Source of the DNA: Dermatophilaceae bacterium
GTDB lineage: Bacteria > Actinomycetota > Actinomycetes > Actinomycetales > Dermatophilaceae
Assembly (NCBI GenBank): GCA_014377705.1
Contig: JACMPC010000026.1
Location: 1 to 36,764, forward strand
DNA: 36,764 nt
Direction: 5' to 3'
Shown here: positions 16,677 to 24,278 of the stretch, piece after piece
How positions within the stretch are numbered: the stretch's first letter is position 1
Layout: each line of letters begins with the position of its first letter
Notes under the pieces: generated by a model
Database searches by the model: none
The model's input: the letters and a program-made list of their open reading frames with translations, nothing else
Told to the model about the DNA's origin: nothing
Position numbers and translations under genes: made by a program

Positions 16677-17972
16677 ATGACAATCGACTTAGCAGACGCC
16701 ATCCTGCGCACAGGCGAAACAGAGCTCATCTGCCCACTACTGCGTGCCACAGAGGGCAGCGACGCCTATGACGTATCGAAGCTGCTGAAGGAGACCGGCC
16801 GGGTCACCCTGGACCCCGGCTTCGTCAATACCGCCTCCTGCCGTTCGGCCATCACCTACATCGATGGTGACGCCGGCATCCTTCGCTATCGCGGCTACCC
16901 GATCGAGCAGCTGGCAGAGAACTCCACTTTCCTGGAGACCTCCCACCTGCTGATCTATGGCGAGCTCCCGTCCGCCGCCGAGCTGTCCGACTTTGATGCG
17001 CGGATCCGCCGGCACACCCTGCTTCACGAGGACCTACGGAGCTTCTTCCAGGGCTTTCCCCGCGATGCGCACCCGATGCCGGTGCTGTCCTCGGCGGTCT
17101 CAGCGCTCTCCACGTTCTACCAGGACAGCCTCGATCCGTTCGACGCGGAGCAGGTTGACCTGTCGACGATCCGGTTGATGGCCAAGCTGCCGACGATCGC
17201 GGCGTACGCCTACAAGAAGAGCATGGGCCAGCCGTTCCTCTACCCGGACAACTCCCACGGGCTGGTGGAGAACTTTCTGAGGTTAACCTTCGGGTTCCCG
17301 GCCGAGCCGTACGAGTTCGACCCGATCAAGGTCAGGGCCCTCGATCAGCTGCTGATTCTGCACGCCGACCACGAGCAGAACTGCTCCACCTCAACGGTGC
17401 GCCTGGTCGGTTCCTCGCACGCCAACCTGTTCGCCTCTGTCTCGGCCGGCATCAACGCCCTCTTCGGGCCCCTGCATGGTGGCGCCAACCAGGCGGTGCT
17501 CACCATGCTCGAGCGGATTCAGGCTGACGGCGGCGACGTCGACGAGTTCGTGCGCAAGGTCAAGAACAAAGAGGGCGGGGCCAAGCTCATGGGCTTCGGG
17601 CACCGCGTCTACAAGAACTACGATCCGCGCGCGACGATTATCAAGCGGACCGCCGACCAGCTTCTCGAGAGCCTCGGCCAACGCGACGAGCTCCTCGACA
17701 TCGCGTTCCGGCTCGAGCAGCTTGCCCTGTCGGATGACTACTTCATCGAGCGCAAGCTCTACCCGAACGTCGACTTCTACACCGGGCTCATCTACCGGGC
17801 GATGGGCTTCCCGCCCAAGATGTTCACGGTGCTGTTCGCCATCGGGCGGTTGCCCGGCTGGATCGCCCAGTGGCGCGAGATGATCGAGGACCCCGACCTC
17901 AAGATCGCCCGCCCCCGCCAGCTCTATGTGGGGCCCACCGAACGCAAGTACGTTCACGTCAGCAGACGCTGA
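16677..17972 (+). CDS. gltA: Citrate synthase
   Basis: The 431-residue enzyme condenses oxaloacetate and acetyl-CoA to citrate in the TCA cycle. The three catalytic residues are in place: His267 in GPLHGGANQ, His309 in GFGHRVYKNYDPRA and Asp366 in NVDFYTG. Length and the N-terminal beta domain (ELICPLLRATEG, GYPIEQLAENSTFLE) match the hexameric type II GltA rather than a short 2-methylcitrate synthase. The ATG at 16677 is chosen because AAGGAGGT lies 10 bp before it; the open frame runs further up to 16620 but without such a site. The upstream region holds a -10 box overlapped by a palindrome. No other TCA gene is adjacent. Confidence 0.96.
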   Translation: MTIDLADAILRTGETELICPLLRATEGSDAYDVSKLLKETGRVTLDPGFVNTASCRSAITYIDGDAGILRYRGYPIEQLAENSTFLETSHLLIYGELPSAAELSDFDARIRRHTLLHEDLRSFFQGFPRDAHPMPVLSSAVSALSTFYQDSLDPFDAEQVDLSTIRLMAKLPTIAAYAYKKSMGQPFLYPDNSHGLVENFLRLTFGFPAEPYEFDPIKVRALDQLLILHADHEQNCSTSTVRLVGSSHANLFASVSAGINALFGPLHGGANQAVLTMLERIQADGGDVDEFVRKVKNKEGGAKLMGFGHRVYKNYDPRATIIKRTADQLLESLGQRDELLDIAFRLEQLALSDDYFIERKLYPNVDFYTGLIYRAMGFPPKMFTVLFAIGRLPGWIAQWREMIEDPDLKIARPRQLYVGPTERKYVHVSRR

Positions 17973-18094
17973 AGGCCGCTCGGGTCCGCCCAGGTGCACC
18001 AACGCGACGCAGTGGCCGCCGGTGGACCAGGCCATCACGCTCCACCGCCGCCCGTGGGAAACCACCGCAGCCCAACCCTCTGTGAGCTCAGCGC

Positions 18095-18979
18095 TCAATG
18101 ACCCGTGATCGTCACCGCGGTCGGGGCGATGGGCTTGACGGCGGGGTGCCACGACAGTGCTCTCTTGCCACGGGCCCGGGTCCAGGTGCGGTCGCCGACG
18201 GTGACGGAGGTGATGCCATCCGCCTCGGCCTGTGCCACGGCCCAGGAACCCGCGGCCCAGGCCTGCCGGGCGCTAGGGCCGGTCACGCGGACGACGCCTG
18301 CCTTGACGGTGGCGGGCACGCCCAGCTCCTTGGTGAGGCGAGCGGCGATGGTTGCAGCGGGGGTGCTGACCGTTGCGGCGTCCAGCCGGCAACCGATCCC
18401 GCCGGGGGAGTGGCCAGAAAGGGTCGACGCGAGGATCCGCCCCTCTTCCTCGTGGTCGGCGTAGGCCTGCGGGAATCCGCTGCGCTGGACTTCCTGGGCC
18501 ACCTTGGTGATCGCCATCCCCTCATACCCCTTGACCTTGGTCAGAGCGTCATAGAACTTGTTGGTCGCGTAGACCGGGTCGAGGATCTGCTCTGCGGTGC
18601 CCCATCCCTGACTCGGGCGCTGCTGGAACAACCCGAGAGAGTCGCGGTCGCCGAACCGGAGGTTGCGCAGCTTGGACTCAACGATCGCCGTGGCGCTGGC
18701 GACCGTGGCAGCCCGTGCCGGGAGGTTCCGTTTGAAAGCTATGGCGGTGATCGTGGAGGCGTTGGCGGTCTGCTCGGGTGAGAACGACACGCTGCGCCCC
18801 GACGCCGTCGCGCGACACGAAGGCTCGCCCAGGTTCGTCATCAAGGTGCTGTAGGCGTAGTAGCCGGCCGACCCCACCATCAGGATGATGACCGGCAGCA
18901 CGATCCGGCCGACCCACCTTCGCCGTCGTCGACCGCGAGCGATCGACTTGCGGTGGATCCGACGTTCAGTGATTGGCAT
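18095..18979 (-). CDS. Membrane-anchored lysozyme-like protein
   Basis: The 294-residue protein has a very basic N-terminus ([16 protein letters not shown]), one membrane helix (residues about 24-46) and an outside part. Residues 93-145 ([20 protein letters not shown], then [13 protein letters not shown]) resemble the lysozyme-like fold of actinobacterial lytic enzymes: Glu101 is a candidate catalytic residue and [12 protein letters not shown] the conserved pocket. A C-terminal alpha/beta segment with [13 protein letters not shown] may bind wall or DNA. Relatives are often annotated as hypothetical or, misleadingly, as metal transporters. The start overlaps the dapD stop by 14 bp, so it is probably translated together with dapD. 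Cell-wall remodelling is inferred. Confidence 0.65.
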   Translation of the reverse strand: MPITERRIHRKSIARGRRRRRWVGRIVLPVIILMVGSAGYYAYSTLMTNLGEPSCRATASGRSVSFSPEQTANASTITAIAFKRNLPARAATVASATAIVESKLRNLRFGDRDSLGLFQQRPSQGWGTAEQILDPVYATNKFYDALTKVKGYEGMAITKVAQEVQRSGFPQAYADHEEEGRILASTLSGHSPGGIGCRLDAATVSTPAATIAARLTKELGVPATVKAGVVRVTGPSARQAWAAGSWAVAQAEADGITSVTVGDRTWTRARGKRALSWHPAVKPIAPTAVTITGH

Positions 18980-19904
18980 GAAGGGCCGAGTTCAGCGAGA
19001 TGCCTGCCCCCGAGCGCGAGCGAACCTGCACGGCTCCGGTGACCGAGTTGCGGATGAACAGCATTCCCGAGCCGCCCGAAAGCTCTCTGGCCTTGACCAC
19101 CCGTCCGTCCTCCAGCGTAACCTTAGTGCCCGCTGTGACGTAGAGCCCGGCCTCCACCACGCAGTCGTCACCCAGGGAGATGCCCAGTCCCGACTCGGCA
19201 CCCAACAGGCAGCGTTCGCCGATGCTGATGCGATCGGTGCCACCGCCGGACAGCGTCCCCATGATCGAGGCCCCGCCCCCGATGTCCGAGCCGTTGCCGA
19301 CCACGACGCCGGACACGATGCGCCCCTCGACCATGGAGGTTCCCAGGGTCCCGGCGTTGAAGTTGACGAAGCCCTCGTGCATCACCGTGGTGCCCTCGGC
19401 CAGGTGTGCGCCCAGCCGCACCCGGTCGGCGTCGGCGATGCGGACCCCGCTCGGCACCACGAAGTCGGTCATCCGGGGAAATTTGTCGACGCTGAACACC
19501 TGAACCGGGCCGGAGTCGCGCAGGCGCATCCGGGTGTGCTCGAAGTCCTCGACCGGACAAGGACCCACGTTGGTCCACACGACGTTGTTGAGCACGCTGA
19601 AGATACCGTCAAGGTTGATGGCGTTGGGCCGCACCAGCCGGTGCGAGAGCAGGTGCAGGCGCAGGTAGGCGTCTGAGGGGTCGGCCGGAGCCACGTCGAG
19701 GTCGATGGCCACGTGGACCACCTGTGCCCGGACTCCCCGACGAGGATCCTCCTTGGCGGCCGCTGCCAGCTCGGCCGGGGGGCCGTAGGGGTCATCGGCG
19801 CCAGCCGGTCCCAGGGCCGGTGCCGGGTACCACGTATCGAGCACCTGCCCGCCAATGGTCACCGTGGCAAGTCCGTATCCCCATGCGCTCCGCGTGCTCG
19901 TCAT
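18966..19904 (-). CDS. dapD: Tetrahydrodipicolinate N-succinyltransferase DapD
   Basis: The 312-residue enzyme transfers succinyl from succinyl-CoA to tetrahydrodipicolinate, opening the succinylase branch to diaminopimelate. The middle and end hold a left-handed beta-helix of hexapeptide repeats ([37 protein letters not shown]), and [14 protein letters not shown] is the signature of the long actinobacterial form, whose length (about 317 in mycobacteria) it matches. The ATG at 19904 gives [11 protein letters not shown] and has TAGGCT seven bases upstream, a leaderless start. A longer frame reaching 20993 is merely antisense to dapE. It is divergent from dapE with 60 bp between starts. Confidence 0.95.
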   Translation of the reverse strand: MTSTRSAWGYGLATVTIGGQVLDTWYPAPALGPAGADDPYGPPAELAAAAKEDPRRGVRAQVVHVAIDLDVAPADPSDAYLRLHLLSHRLVRPNAINLDGIFSVLNNVVWTNVGPCPVEDFEHTRMRLRDSGPVQVFSVDKFPRMTDFVVPSGVRIADADRVRLGAHLAEGTTVMHEGFVNFNAGTLGTSMVEGRIVSGVVVGNGSDIGGGASIMGTLSGGGTDRISIGERCLLGAESGLGISLGDDCVVEAGLYVTAGTKVTLEDGRVVKARELSGGSGMLFIRNSVTGAVQVRSRSGAGISLNSALHANH

Positions 19905-19911
19905 GTGACCA

Positions 19912-19917
19912 AGCCTA
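19912..19917 (-). promoter_or_regulatory. -10 box for leaderless dapD
   Basis: TAGGCT on the minus strand ends seven bases before the dapD ATG at 19904. Confidence 0.55.
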
Positions 19918-19928
19918 GGCGAGGGCGA

Positions 19929-19936
19929 CAACGTTG
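19929..19936. promoter_or_regulatory. CAACGTTG palindrome between dapD and dapE
   Basis: This 8-bp perfect palindrome lies almost midway between the two divergent -10 boxes, in the -35 zone of the dapE promoter. A regulator bound here could act on both genes. Eight bases is short, so chance is possible. Confidence 0.3.
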
Positions 19937-19951
19937 CTGACCCCCGCCGGA

Positions 19952-19957
19952 TACCCT
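19952..19957 (+). promoter_or_regulatory. -10 box for leaderless dapE
   Basis: TACCCT ends seven bases before the dapE ATG at 19965, mirroring the dapD arrangement on the other strand. Confidence 0.5.
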
Positions 19958-19964
19958 GCCTTTC

Positions 19965-21062
19965 ATGTCTCCTACCAAGTCCTCCGCCGCCGCCCTCGAT
20001 CTGGGATCCGATGTCGTCACCCTGACCGCCACTTTGTGTGACATCGAGTCCGTCAGCGGGCGCGAAGGGCCGATTGCCGACGCCGTCGAGGCGGTACTGC
20101 GCGACCTGGGTCATCTTCAGGTGACCCGCGACGGGAACAGCGTCATCGCGCGCACCAACCTGGGACGCAGCGAGCGGGTGGTGCTGGCTGGTCATCTCGA
20201 CACCGTCCCGCTCACCGTCCCGCCGAACCTGCCGACGCGTCGGGCCGGCGCCGACCTGGTCGGCCGCGGTACCTGCGACATGAAGGGCGGGGTGGCCGTC
20301 GCGCTGCGGCTTGCGGCCGCGCTCACGGAGCCGGTCCGCGACGTCACCTACGTCTTCTACGACTGCGAGGAGATCGAGGACACGCGCAATGGCCTGGCCC
20401 GGGTGGGGCGCAACAGCCCGGAGCTGCTGAAGGCCGAGTTCGCGGTGCTTCTGGAGCCGACCGACGGGATCATCGAGGGCGGTTGCAACGGCACCCTGCG
20501 GGTGGAGATCACCGTCAAGGGCAAGGCGGCGCACTCGGCGCGGCCCTGGAACGGACACAACGCGATCCACGAGGCGAACACGATCCTGGGCCGGCTGGTG
20601 GCCTACGAGCTCGAGACCGTTGCCGTGGACGGGCTGGACTACCGCGAGTCGCTGAGCGCCGTCGGCATCCGCGGCGGGGCTGCCGGCAACGTGATCCCGG
20701 ACGAGTGCGTTGTCACCGTCAACTACCGCTTCGCGCCGAACAAGTCGGGCGCGCAGGCGCTGGCTCACGTGCGAGAGCTCTTCGACGGGTATGCCGTGGT
20801 GGTGACCGACCTTGCGGACGGCGCACGGCCGGGGCTGCACCTGCCGGCGGCAAGGGCCTTCGTCGAGGCGCTGGGCGTGCCGGTGCGGGCCAAGGAGGGC
20901 TGGACCGATGTGGCCCGGTTCTCGGCGCTGTCGATCCCGGCCGTGAACTTCGGCCCGGGAGACCCGAACTGGGCCCACCACGATCAGGAGCACTGCCCGG
21001 TCGGCCAGCTGGTTGACAGCGAGGCGGCGCTTTTGCGATGGCTTGACGCGGCGTCAGCATAG
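19965..21062 (+). CDS. dapE: Succinyl-diaminopimelate desuccinylase DapE
   Basis: The 365-residue M20-family zinc metallohydrolase releases succinate from N-succinyl-LL-diaminopimelate, giving LL-diaminopimelate for lysine and peptidoglycan. Metal site motifs are visible: AGHLDTVPL (His), [10 protein letters not shown] (bridging Asp), DCEEIED (catalytic and metal Glu), LEPTDG and the C-terminal [14 protein letters not shown] His. [16 protein letters not shown] marks the dimerisation lid domain. It is transcribed away from dapD. The LOG-family gene begins 9 bp after the stop, so they are likely one transcript. Confidence 0.95.
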   Translation: MSPTKSSAAALDLGSDVVTLTATLCDIESVSGREGPIADAVEAVLRDLGHLQVTRDGNSVIARTNLGRSERVVLAGHLDTVPLTVPPNLPTRRAGADLVGRGTCDMKGGVAVALRLAAALTEPVRDVTYVFYDCEEIEDTRNGLARVGRNSPELLKAEFAVLLEPTDGIIEGGCNGTLRVEITVKGKAAHSARPWNGHNAIHEANTILGRLVAYELETVAVDGLDYRESLSAVGIRGGAAGNVIPDECVVTVNYRFAPNKSGAQALAHVRELFDGYAVVVTDLADGARPGLHLPAARAFVEALGVPVRAKEGWTDVARFSALSIPAVNFGPGDPNWAHHDQEHCPVGQLVDSEAALLRWLDAASA

Positions 21063-21071
21063 ATTGGGGAC

Positions 21072-21827
21072 GTGACCGAGAAGAGCTACGACTACCTCAC
21101 CGGCCCCGTCACGCTGCGTCGCAGCCAGGTGCCACCGACTACTACCGACCAGCGGTTGCTGGACAATGCCGGGCCTTCCGACTGGCTGCACGCCGACCCA
21201 TGGCGGGTGCTGCGGATCCAGAGCGAGTTCGTCGAGGGATTCGGGGCTCTCGCCGAGCTGGGGCCTGCCGTCAGCGTGTTCGGTTCCGCACGGACCAAGC
21301 CGCTTGACCCCAACTATGCGGTGGGTGTCGCGGTCGGTCGGGCGCTGGTCAAGGCGGGTTATGCGGTCATCACCGGTGGCGGCCCCGGCTCCATGGAGGC
21401 TGCTAACAAGGGGGCCCTGGAGGCTGGCGGCACCTCGGTCGGGCTCGGCATCGAGCTGCCGTTCGAGCAGGGGCTGAACCGCTTCGTCGACCTCGGCGTC
21501 AACTTCCGCTACTTCTTCGCCCGCAAGACCATGTTCGTGAAATACGCGCAGGGTTTTATCGTCCTGCCCGGCGGCTTCGGGACCCTGGACGAGCTGTTCG
21601 AGGCGGTCACCCTGGTGCAGACCCGCAAGGTCACCTCCTTCCCGCTGGTGCTCATGGGCACGGCGTACTGGGGTGGCCTGCTGCACTGGCTGCGCGAGAC
21701 CGCCGCCGCCACGGGGACCATCACCCTGGCTGACATCGACCTGCTGCACGTGACCGACGACGTCGACGAGGCAGTGCGCATCATCGTCAGCGGTGACAAC
21801 GAGACGGCCCCCAAACGCCCCGAGTAG
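21072..21827 (+). CDS. LOG family protein (TIGR00730)
   Basis: The 251-residue Rossmann-fold protein carries GGGPGSMEAANKGA and LPGGFGTLDELFEAVTLVQT, the two signatures of the LOG family (cytokinin riboside 5'-monophosphate phosphoribohydrolases). Family members hydrolyse nucleoside monophosphates to base and ribose 5-phosphate; the true bacterial substrate is often unclear. The first 60 residues extend beyond the smallest family members, as in the mycobacterial dapE neighbour. GTG at 21072 is preceded by GGGGA and also by TAGATT six bases upstream, so it may be leadered or leaderless. It stops just before a 32-bp direct repeat. Confidence 0.88.
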   Translation: MTEKSYDYLTGPVTLRRSQVPPTTTDQRLLDNAGPSDWLHADPWRVLRIQSEFVEGFGALAELGPAVSVFGSARTKPLDPNYAVGVAVGRALVKAGYAVITGGGPGSMEAANKGALEAGGTSVGLGIELPFEQGLNRFVDLGVNFRYFFARKTMFVKYAQGFIVLPGGFGTLDELFEAVTLVQTRKVTSFPLVLMGTAYWGGLLHWLRETAAATGTITLADIDLLHVTDDVDEAVRIIVSGDNETAPKRPE

Positions 21828-21838
21828 CCCGTTCCGAT

Positions 21839-21901
21839 GACAAACCTGGGGATTGTGCCTGTGTCTGGGTGACAAACCTAGGGATTGTGCGTGTGTCTGG
21901 G
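21839..21901. repeat. 32-bp imperfect tandem direct repeat
   Basis: Two adjacent copies, 21839-21870 and 21871-21901, share TGACAAACCT, GGGATTGTG and TGTGTCTGG and differ at two bases. They fill most of the space between the converging LOG-family and folP2 genes. No coding frame or hairpin explains them. They might be transposase-binding ends left by an insertion sequence or a protein-binding array; I cannot decide. Confidence 0.75.
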
Positions 21902-21909
21902 CGGCGATG

Positions 21910-22800
21910 CTAAGCGAGAGCCCGCCGGGCCAGGGCTGGTACGCCGCTGCGCAGGGCGGCCACCATGTCCAGCACCTGCCGGGTCTGGGCAACGTCATGG
22001 GCGCGGACCATTCGCACGCCCTCCCATACCCCGACGGCAGTGGTGGCTATCGTTCCGGTGATGCGATCGGACTTGGGCCCTTCCAGTCCGAGGGTTTCGG
22101 CGATGAACTTCTTGTTGGACACCGCGAGCAGCACCGGCCACCCGGTCTCGATGAGGGCGCTGACCTGCCCGGTGATTTGGAGCGAGTGGTAGGTGTTCTT
22201 GCCGAAGTCCTGGGCGGCGTCGATCAGCAGTCCGTCCTGGCGGACGCCGGCTGCGATCGCGGCGTCGGCCTGGCGGGTCAGGTCTGCAACCGTCTCGGCG
22301 ACGACATCCTCATACCGGACCCGGTGCGGGTCGGTGCGTGGCGGATGGCCACCGGTATGAGCGCACAGATATCCGGCCCGGTGCGCTCCGGCGACCGCGA
22401 CCAGCTCCGGGTCGTGGCCGGCCCAGGCGTCGTTGATCAGATCGGCCCCGGCGTCACAGGCGGCATCGGCGACGTCGGCCCGCCAGGTGTCGACACTGAT
22501 GACCAGCTCTGGATAGGTCTCGCGGATCGCTGCGATGAACGACACGACCCTGCGTACCTCCTCGGCAGCGCTGACGTCCGGCCCGGGCCCTGCTTTGACC
22601 CCCCCGACATCCACAGCGTCGGCCCCGTCCGCCACGGCGCGAGCGACCGCCGCGAGGGCTGTCTCGTCGTCCAGATAGCGGCCCGCGTCGTAGAAGGAGT
22701 CCGGGGTCCGGTTGATGATTGCCAGCAGGCCCGTCTCGCCCGGTGCGAAAGTCCGGCCGCGCAGACGCAGGTCGCGACCGTGGAGAACGTGGGGGGGCAT
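21910..22800 (-). CDS. folP2: Dihydropteroate synthase-like FolP2
   Basis: The 296-residue TIM-barrel protein belongs to the dihydropteroate synthase family. It keeps INRTPDSFYDAGRY, DTWRADV, LINDAWAG and a late Lys (SNKKFI), but where true synthases read GGESTRPG it reads GGVKAGPG. That change marks the actinobacterial FolP2 paralogue. Mycobacterial FolP2 has been reported not to act as a dihydropteroate synthase, so folate synthesis should not be assumed. The ATG at 22800 is only 14 bp from the divergent DivIVA-domain gene, the same pairing as Rv1207 with its neighbours, though here gpgS is not between them. Confidence 0.85.
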   Translation of the reverse strand: MPPHVLHGRDLRLRGRTFAPGETGLLAIINRTPDSFYDAGRYLDDETALAAVARAVADGADAVDVGGVKAGPGPDVSAAEEVRRVVSFIAAIRETYPELVISVDTWRADVADAACDAGADLINDAWAGHDPELVAVAGAHRAGYLCAHTGGHPPRTDPHRVRYEDVVAETVADLTRQADAAIAAGVRQDGLLIDAAQDFGKNTYHSLQITGQVSALIETGWPVLLAVSNKKFIAETLGLEGPKSDRITGTIATTAVGVWEGVRMVRAHDVAQTRQVLDMVAALRSGVPALARRALA

Positions 22801-22814
22801 GACACGATCATGTC
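22801..22814. promoter_or_regulatory. Palindromic 14-bp divergent spacer
   Basis: The whole space between the divergent folP2 and DivIVA-domain starts is GACACGATCATGTC, symmetric at 12 of 14 positions around GATC. CANNNT-like boxes end six bases before both starts (CATGAT for folP2, CACGAT for the other). A site this close must control both genes if it is used. Confidence 0.4.
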
Positions 22815-23225
22815 GTGATCTTGTTCTTCGTGCTCATCGTCGTTCTGCTGATCGGCCTCACCACGGCTGCCGTGATGGGCAAGATCGGTGGCTTCCTGGC
22901 CGACCCCACCTCGAGCCAGTCCTTCAGCGGCGTCCCGGACGGCGGGCTCTCCGTTGACACCCTCGCCTACCTGCATTTCGACCAGGCATTGCGCGGGTAT
23001 CGGATGAACCAGGTTGACGGGGTGATCGACGCCCTGGGTGCACGCGTGCGCAAGCTCGAGGCCGAGATTGCGGCGAGGTCCGCTACCGATGCTGCGTCAC
23101 CTGCCGCAGCCGAGCCGGACGCTGCTGGCACGGACGCGGTCAACACGGACGTGTTGAACACCGACAAGGTCAACACCGAACAGGTCAACATCGACAAGGA
23201 TTACCCCGACACCAAGGAGCGATGA
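22815..23225 (+). CDS. Membrane protein with DivIVA domain
   Basis: This 136-residue protein starts with a membrane helix (residues 2-22). Residues about 46-85 form the DivIVA-type N-terminal motif LHFDQALRGYRMNQVDGVID and the start of a coiled coil (LGARVRKLEAEI). Such short proteins occur in the equivalent mycobacterial place (Rv1209). They may link the pole or septum to the envelope. The tail carries four five-residue repeats (AVNTD, VLNTD, KVNTE, QVNID, residues 108-127). GTG at 22815 is the start. The following SRPBCC gene begins 7 bp after its stop. Confidence 0.82.
   Translation: MILFFVLIVVLLIGLTTAAVMGKIGGFLADPTSSQSFSGVPDGGLSVDTLAYLHFDQALRGYRMNQVDGVIDALGARVRKLEAEIAARSATDAASPAAAEPDAAGTDAVNTDVLNTDKVNTEQVNIDKDYPDTKER
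23136..23195 (+). repeat. 15-bp tandem repeats encoding a pentapeptide tail
   Basis: Four diverged 15-bp units encode x-V/L-N-T/I-D/E (AVNTD VLNTD KVNTE QVNID) in the acidic C-terminal tail of the DivIVA-domain protein. The unit is unlike the classic A(D/N)Lxx pentapeptide repeat. Confidence 0.75.
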
Positions 23226-23232
23226 CCTCCCC

Positions 23233-23697
23233 ATGGGAACGTTTGAGATCGAGCGTATTGTTGCGGCCCCGCCACAGCAGGTGTGGGACGTCATCACCGA
23301 CTGGGCCGGCCATGCACGGTGGATCCCGCTGACCACGATGCGCCTCGACCAGGGCCCTACCCGTGTCGGGTTCTCCTTCGCCGGACTGACCGGCATCGGC
23401 CGGTTGCGTTTCGCTGACGTGATGCGCATCACGCACTGGGCTCCTCCCTCCGGGACAGGACCAGGGCAGTTTCGGCTCATCAAGGTCGGACGCCTGCTGG
23501 CCGGCTGGGCCGAGGTGAGCGTTGAGCCCATCCAGGGCGGTGAACAGACCAGGCTGGTGTGGCGCGAGAACATCGTCATCAGACCGGTCTTTCTCGGCAG
23601 ACTGCTGGCCCCGCTGGCCGACCGGATCAACACAGTGGTGTTCTCCAGGGTGATCGGCGACATGGCTTCCGAGGCTGTGCGTGCCCGCGGGCGATAG
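23233..23697 (+). CDS. SRPBCC family protein
   Basis: The 154-residue protein has the START/polyketide-cyclase-like fold: FEIERIVAAPPQQVWDVITDWAGHARWIPLTTMRL at the front, a middle beta sheet and a long C-terminal helix (LADRINTVVFSRVIGDMASEAV). Such proteins bind hydrophobic ligands; no ligand can be named. The ATG lies 13 bp after AAGGAG at the end of the upstream gene. Its TAG stop shares a G with the GTG start of tag, so these genes are probably co-translated. Confidence 0.82.
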   Translation: MGTFEIERIVAAPPQQVWDVITDWAGHARWIPLTTMRLDQGPTRVGFSFAGLTGIGRLRFADVMRITHWAPPSGTGPGQFRLIKVGRLLAGWAEVSVEPIQGGEQTRLVWRENIVIRPVFLGRLLAPLADRINTVVFSRVIGDMASEAVRARGR

Positions 23698-24278
23698 TGA
23701 GCGACCCTGGCCTGGCAGTCGACGAAAGTGGGGTCTCGCGCTGCCGTTGGGCGACCAGCACCGACGAGTACAAGGAGTATCACGACCATGAGTGGGGCGT
23801 CGCGGTTCACGGTGAGACCGGTCTGTACGAGCGTCTGATGCTTGAGGCCTTCCAGTCCGGGCTGTCCTGGCTGACGATCCTGCGCAAACGCGCGGGCTTC
23901 CGGACGGCGTTCTCCGGGTTCGACGCCGAGGTTGTTGCAGCCTTCGGGGAGGCCGATTTCGAACGGCTGATGGCGGACGCCTCCATCGTCCGCAACCGGC
24001 TCAAGATCCGGGCCGCGATCACCAACGCGCAGGCCGTGGTTCGGCTCCGTGACCATGGCGGGCTCGATGATCTGTTCTGGTCCTTCGCGCCGGTCGGGCA
24101 TCGTCGACCGCGCATCCCCGCCGATGTCCCGACCGGCACAGTGGAGTCCACCGAACTGGCAAGAATGCTGAAGTGCTACGGCTTTGCCTTCGTCGGTCCC
24201 ACCACCGCGTATGCCGGAATGCAGGCGTGCGGCCTCGTGAACGACCATCTGGCCGGCTGCCACAGGGGTGGCGGGTGA
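23697..24278 (+). CDS. tag: DNA-3-methyladenine glycosylase I
   Basis: The 193-residue enzyme removes 3-methyladenine from alkylated DNA as the first step of base excision repair. Signatures are CRWA near residue 16, YHDHEWGVAVHGE, EAFQSGLSWLTILRKR (helix-hairpin-helix start) and KCYGFAFVGPTTAYAGMQACGLVNDHLAGC with the zinc-binding Cys and His residues. GTG at 23697 overlaps the preceding stop by one base. Its own TGA overlaps the GTG of the next gene (GTGA). The equivalent mycobacterial position holds tagA (Rv1210). Confidence 0.93.
   Translation: MSDPGLAVDESGVSRCRWATSTDEYKEYHDHEWGVAVHGETGLYERLMLEAFQSGLSWLTILRKRAGFRTAFSGFDAEVVAAFGEADFERLMADASIVRNRLKIRAAITNAQAVVRLRDHGGLDDLFWSFAPVGHRRPRIPADVPTGTVESTELARMLKCYGFAFVGPTTAYAGMQACGLVNDHLAGCHRGGG

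Noticed and set aside
19905-20993. Upstream extension of dapD to 20993
   Set aside because: It would run antisense through dapE; dapD proper starts at 19904 with a leaderless box and family-like N-terminus.
21839-21901. Calling the 32-bp repeats an insertion sequence or CRISPR
   Set aside because: There are only two adjacent copies without spacers, and no transposase, cas gene or target duplication is seen.
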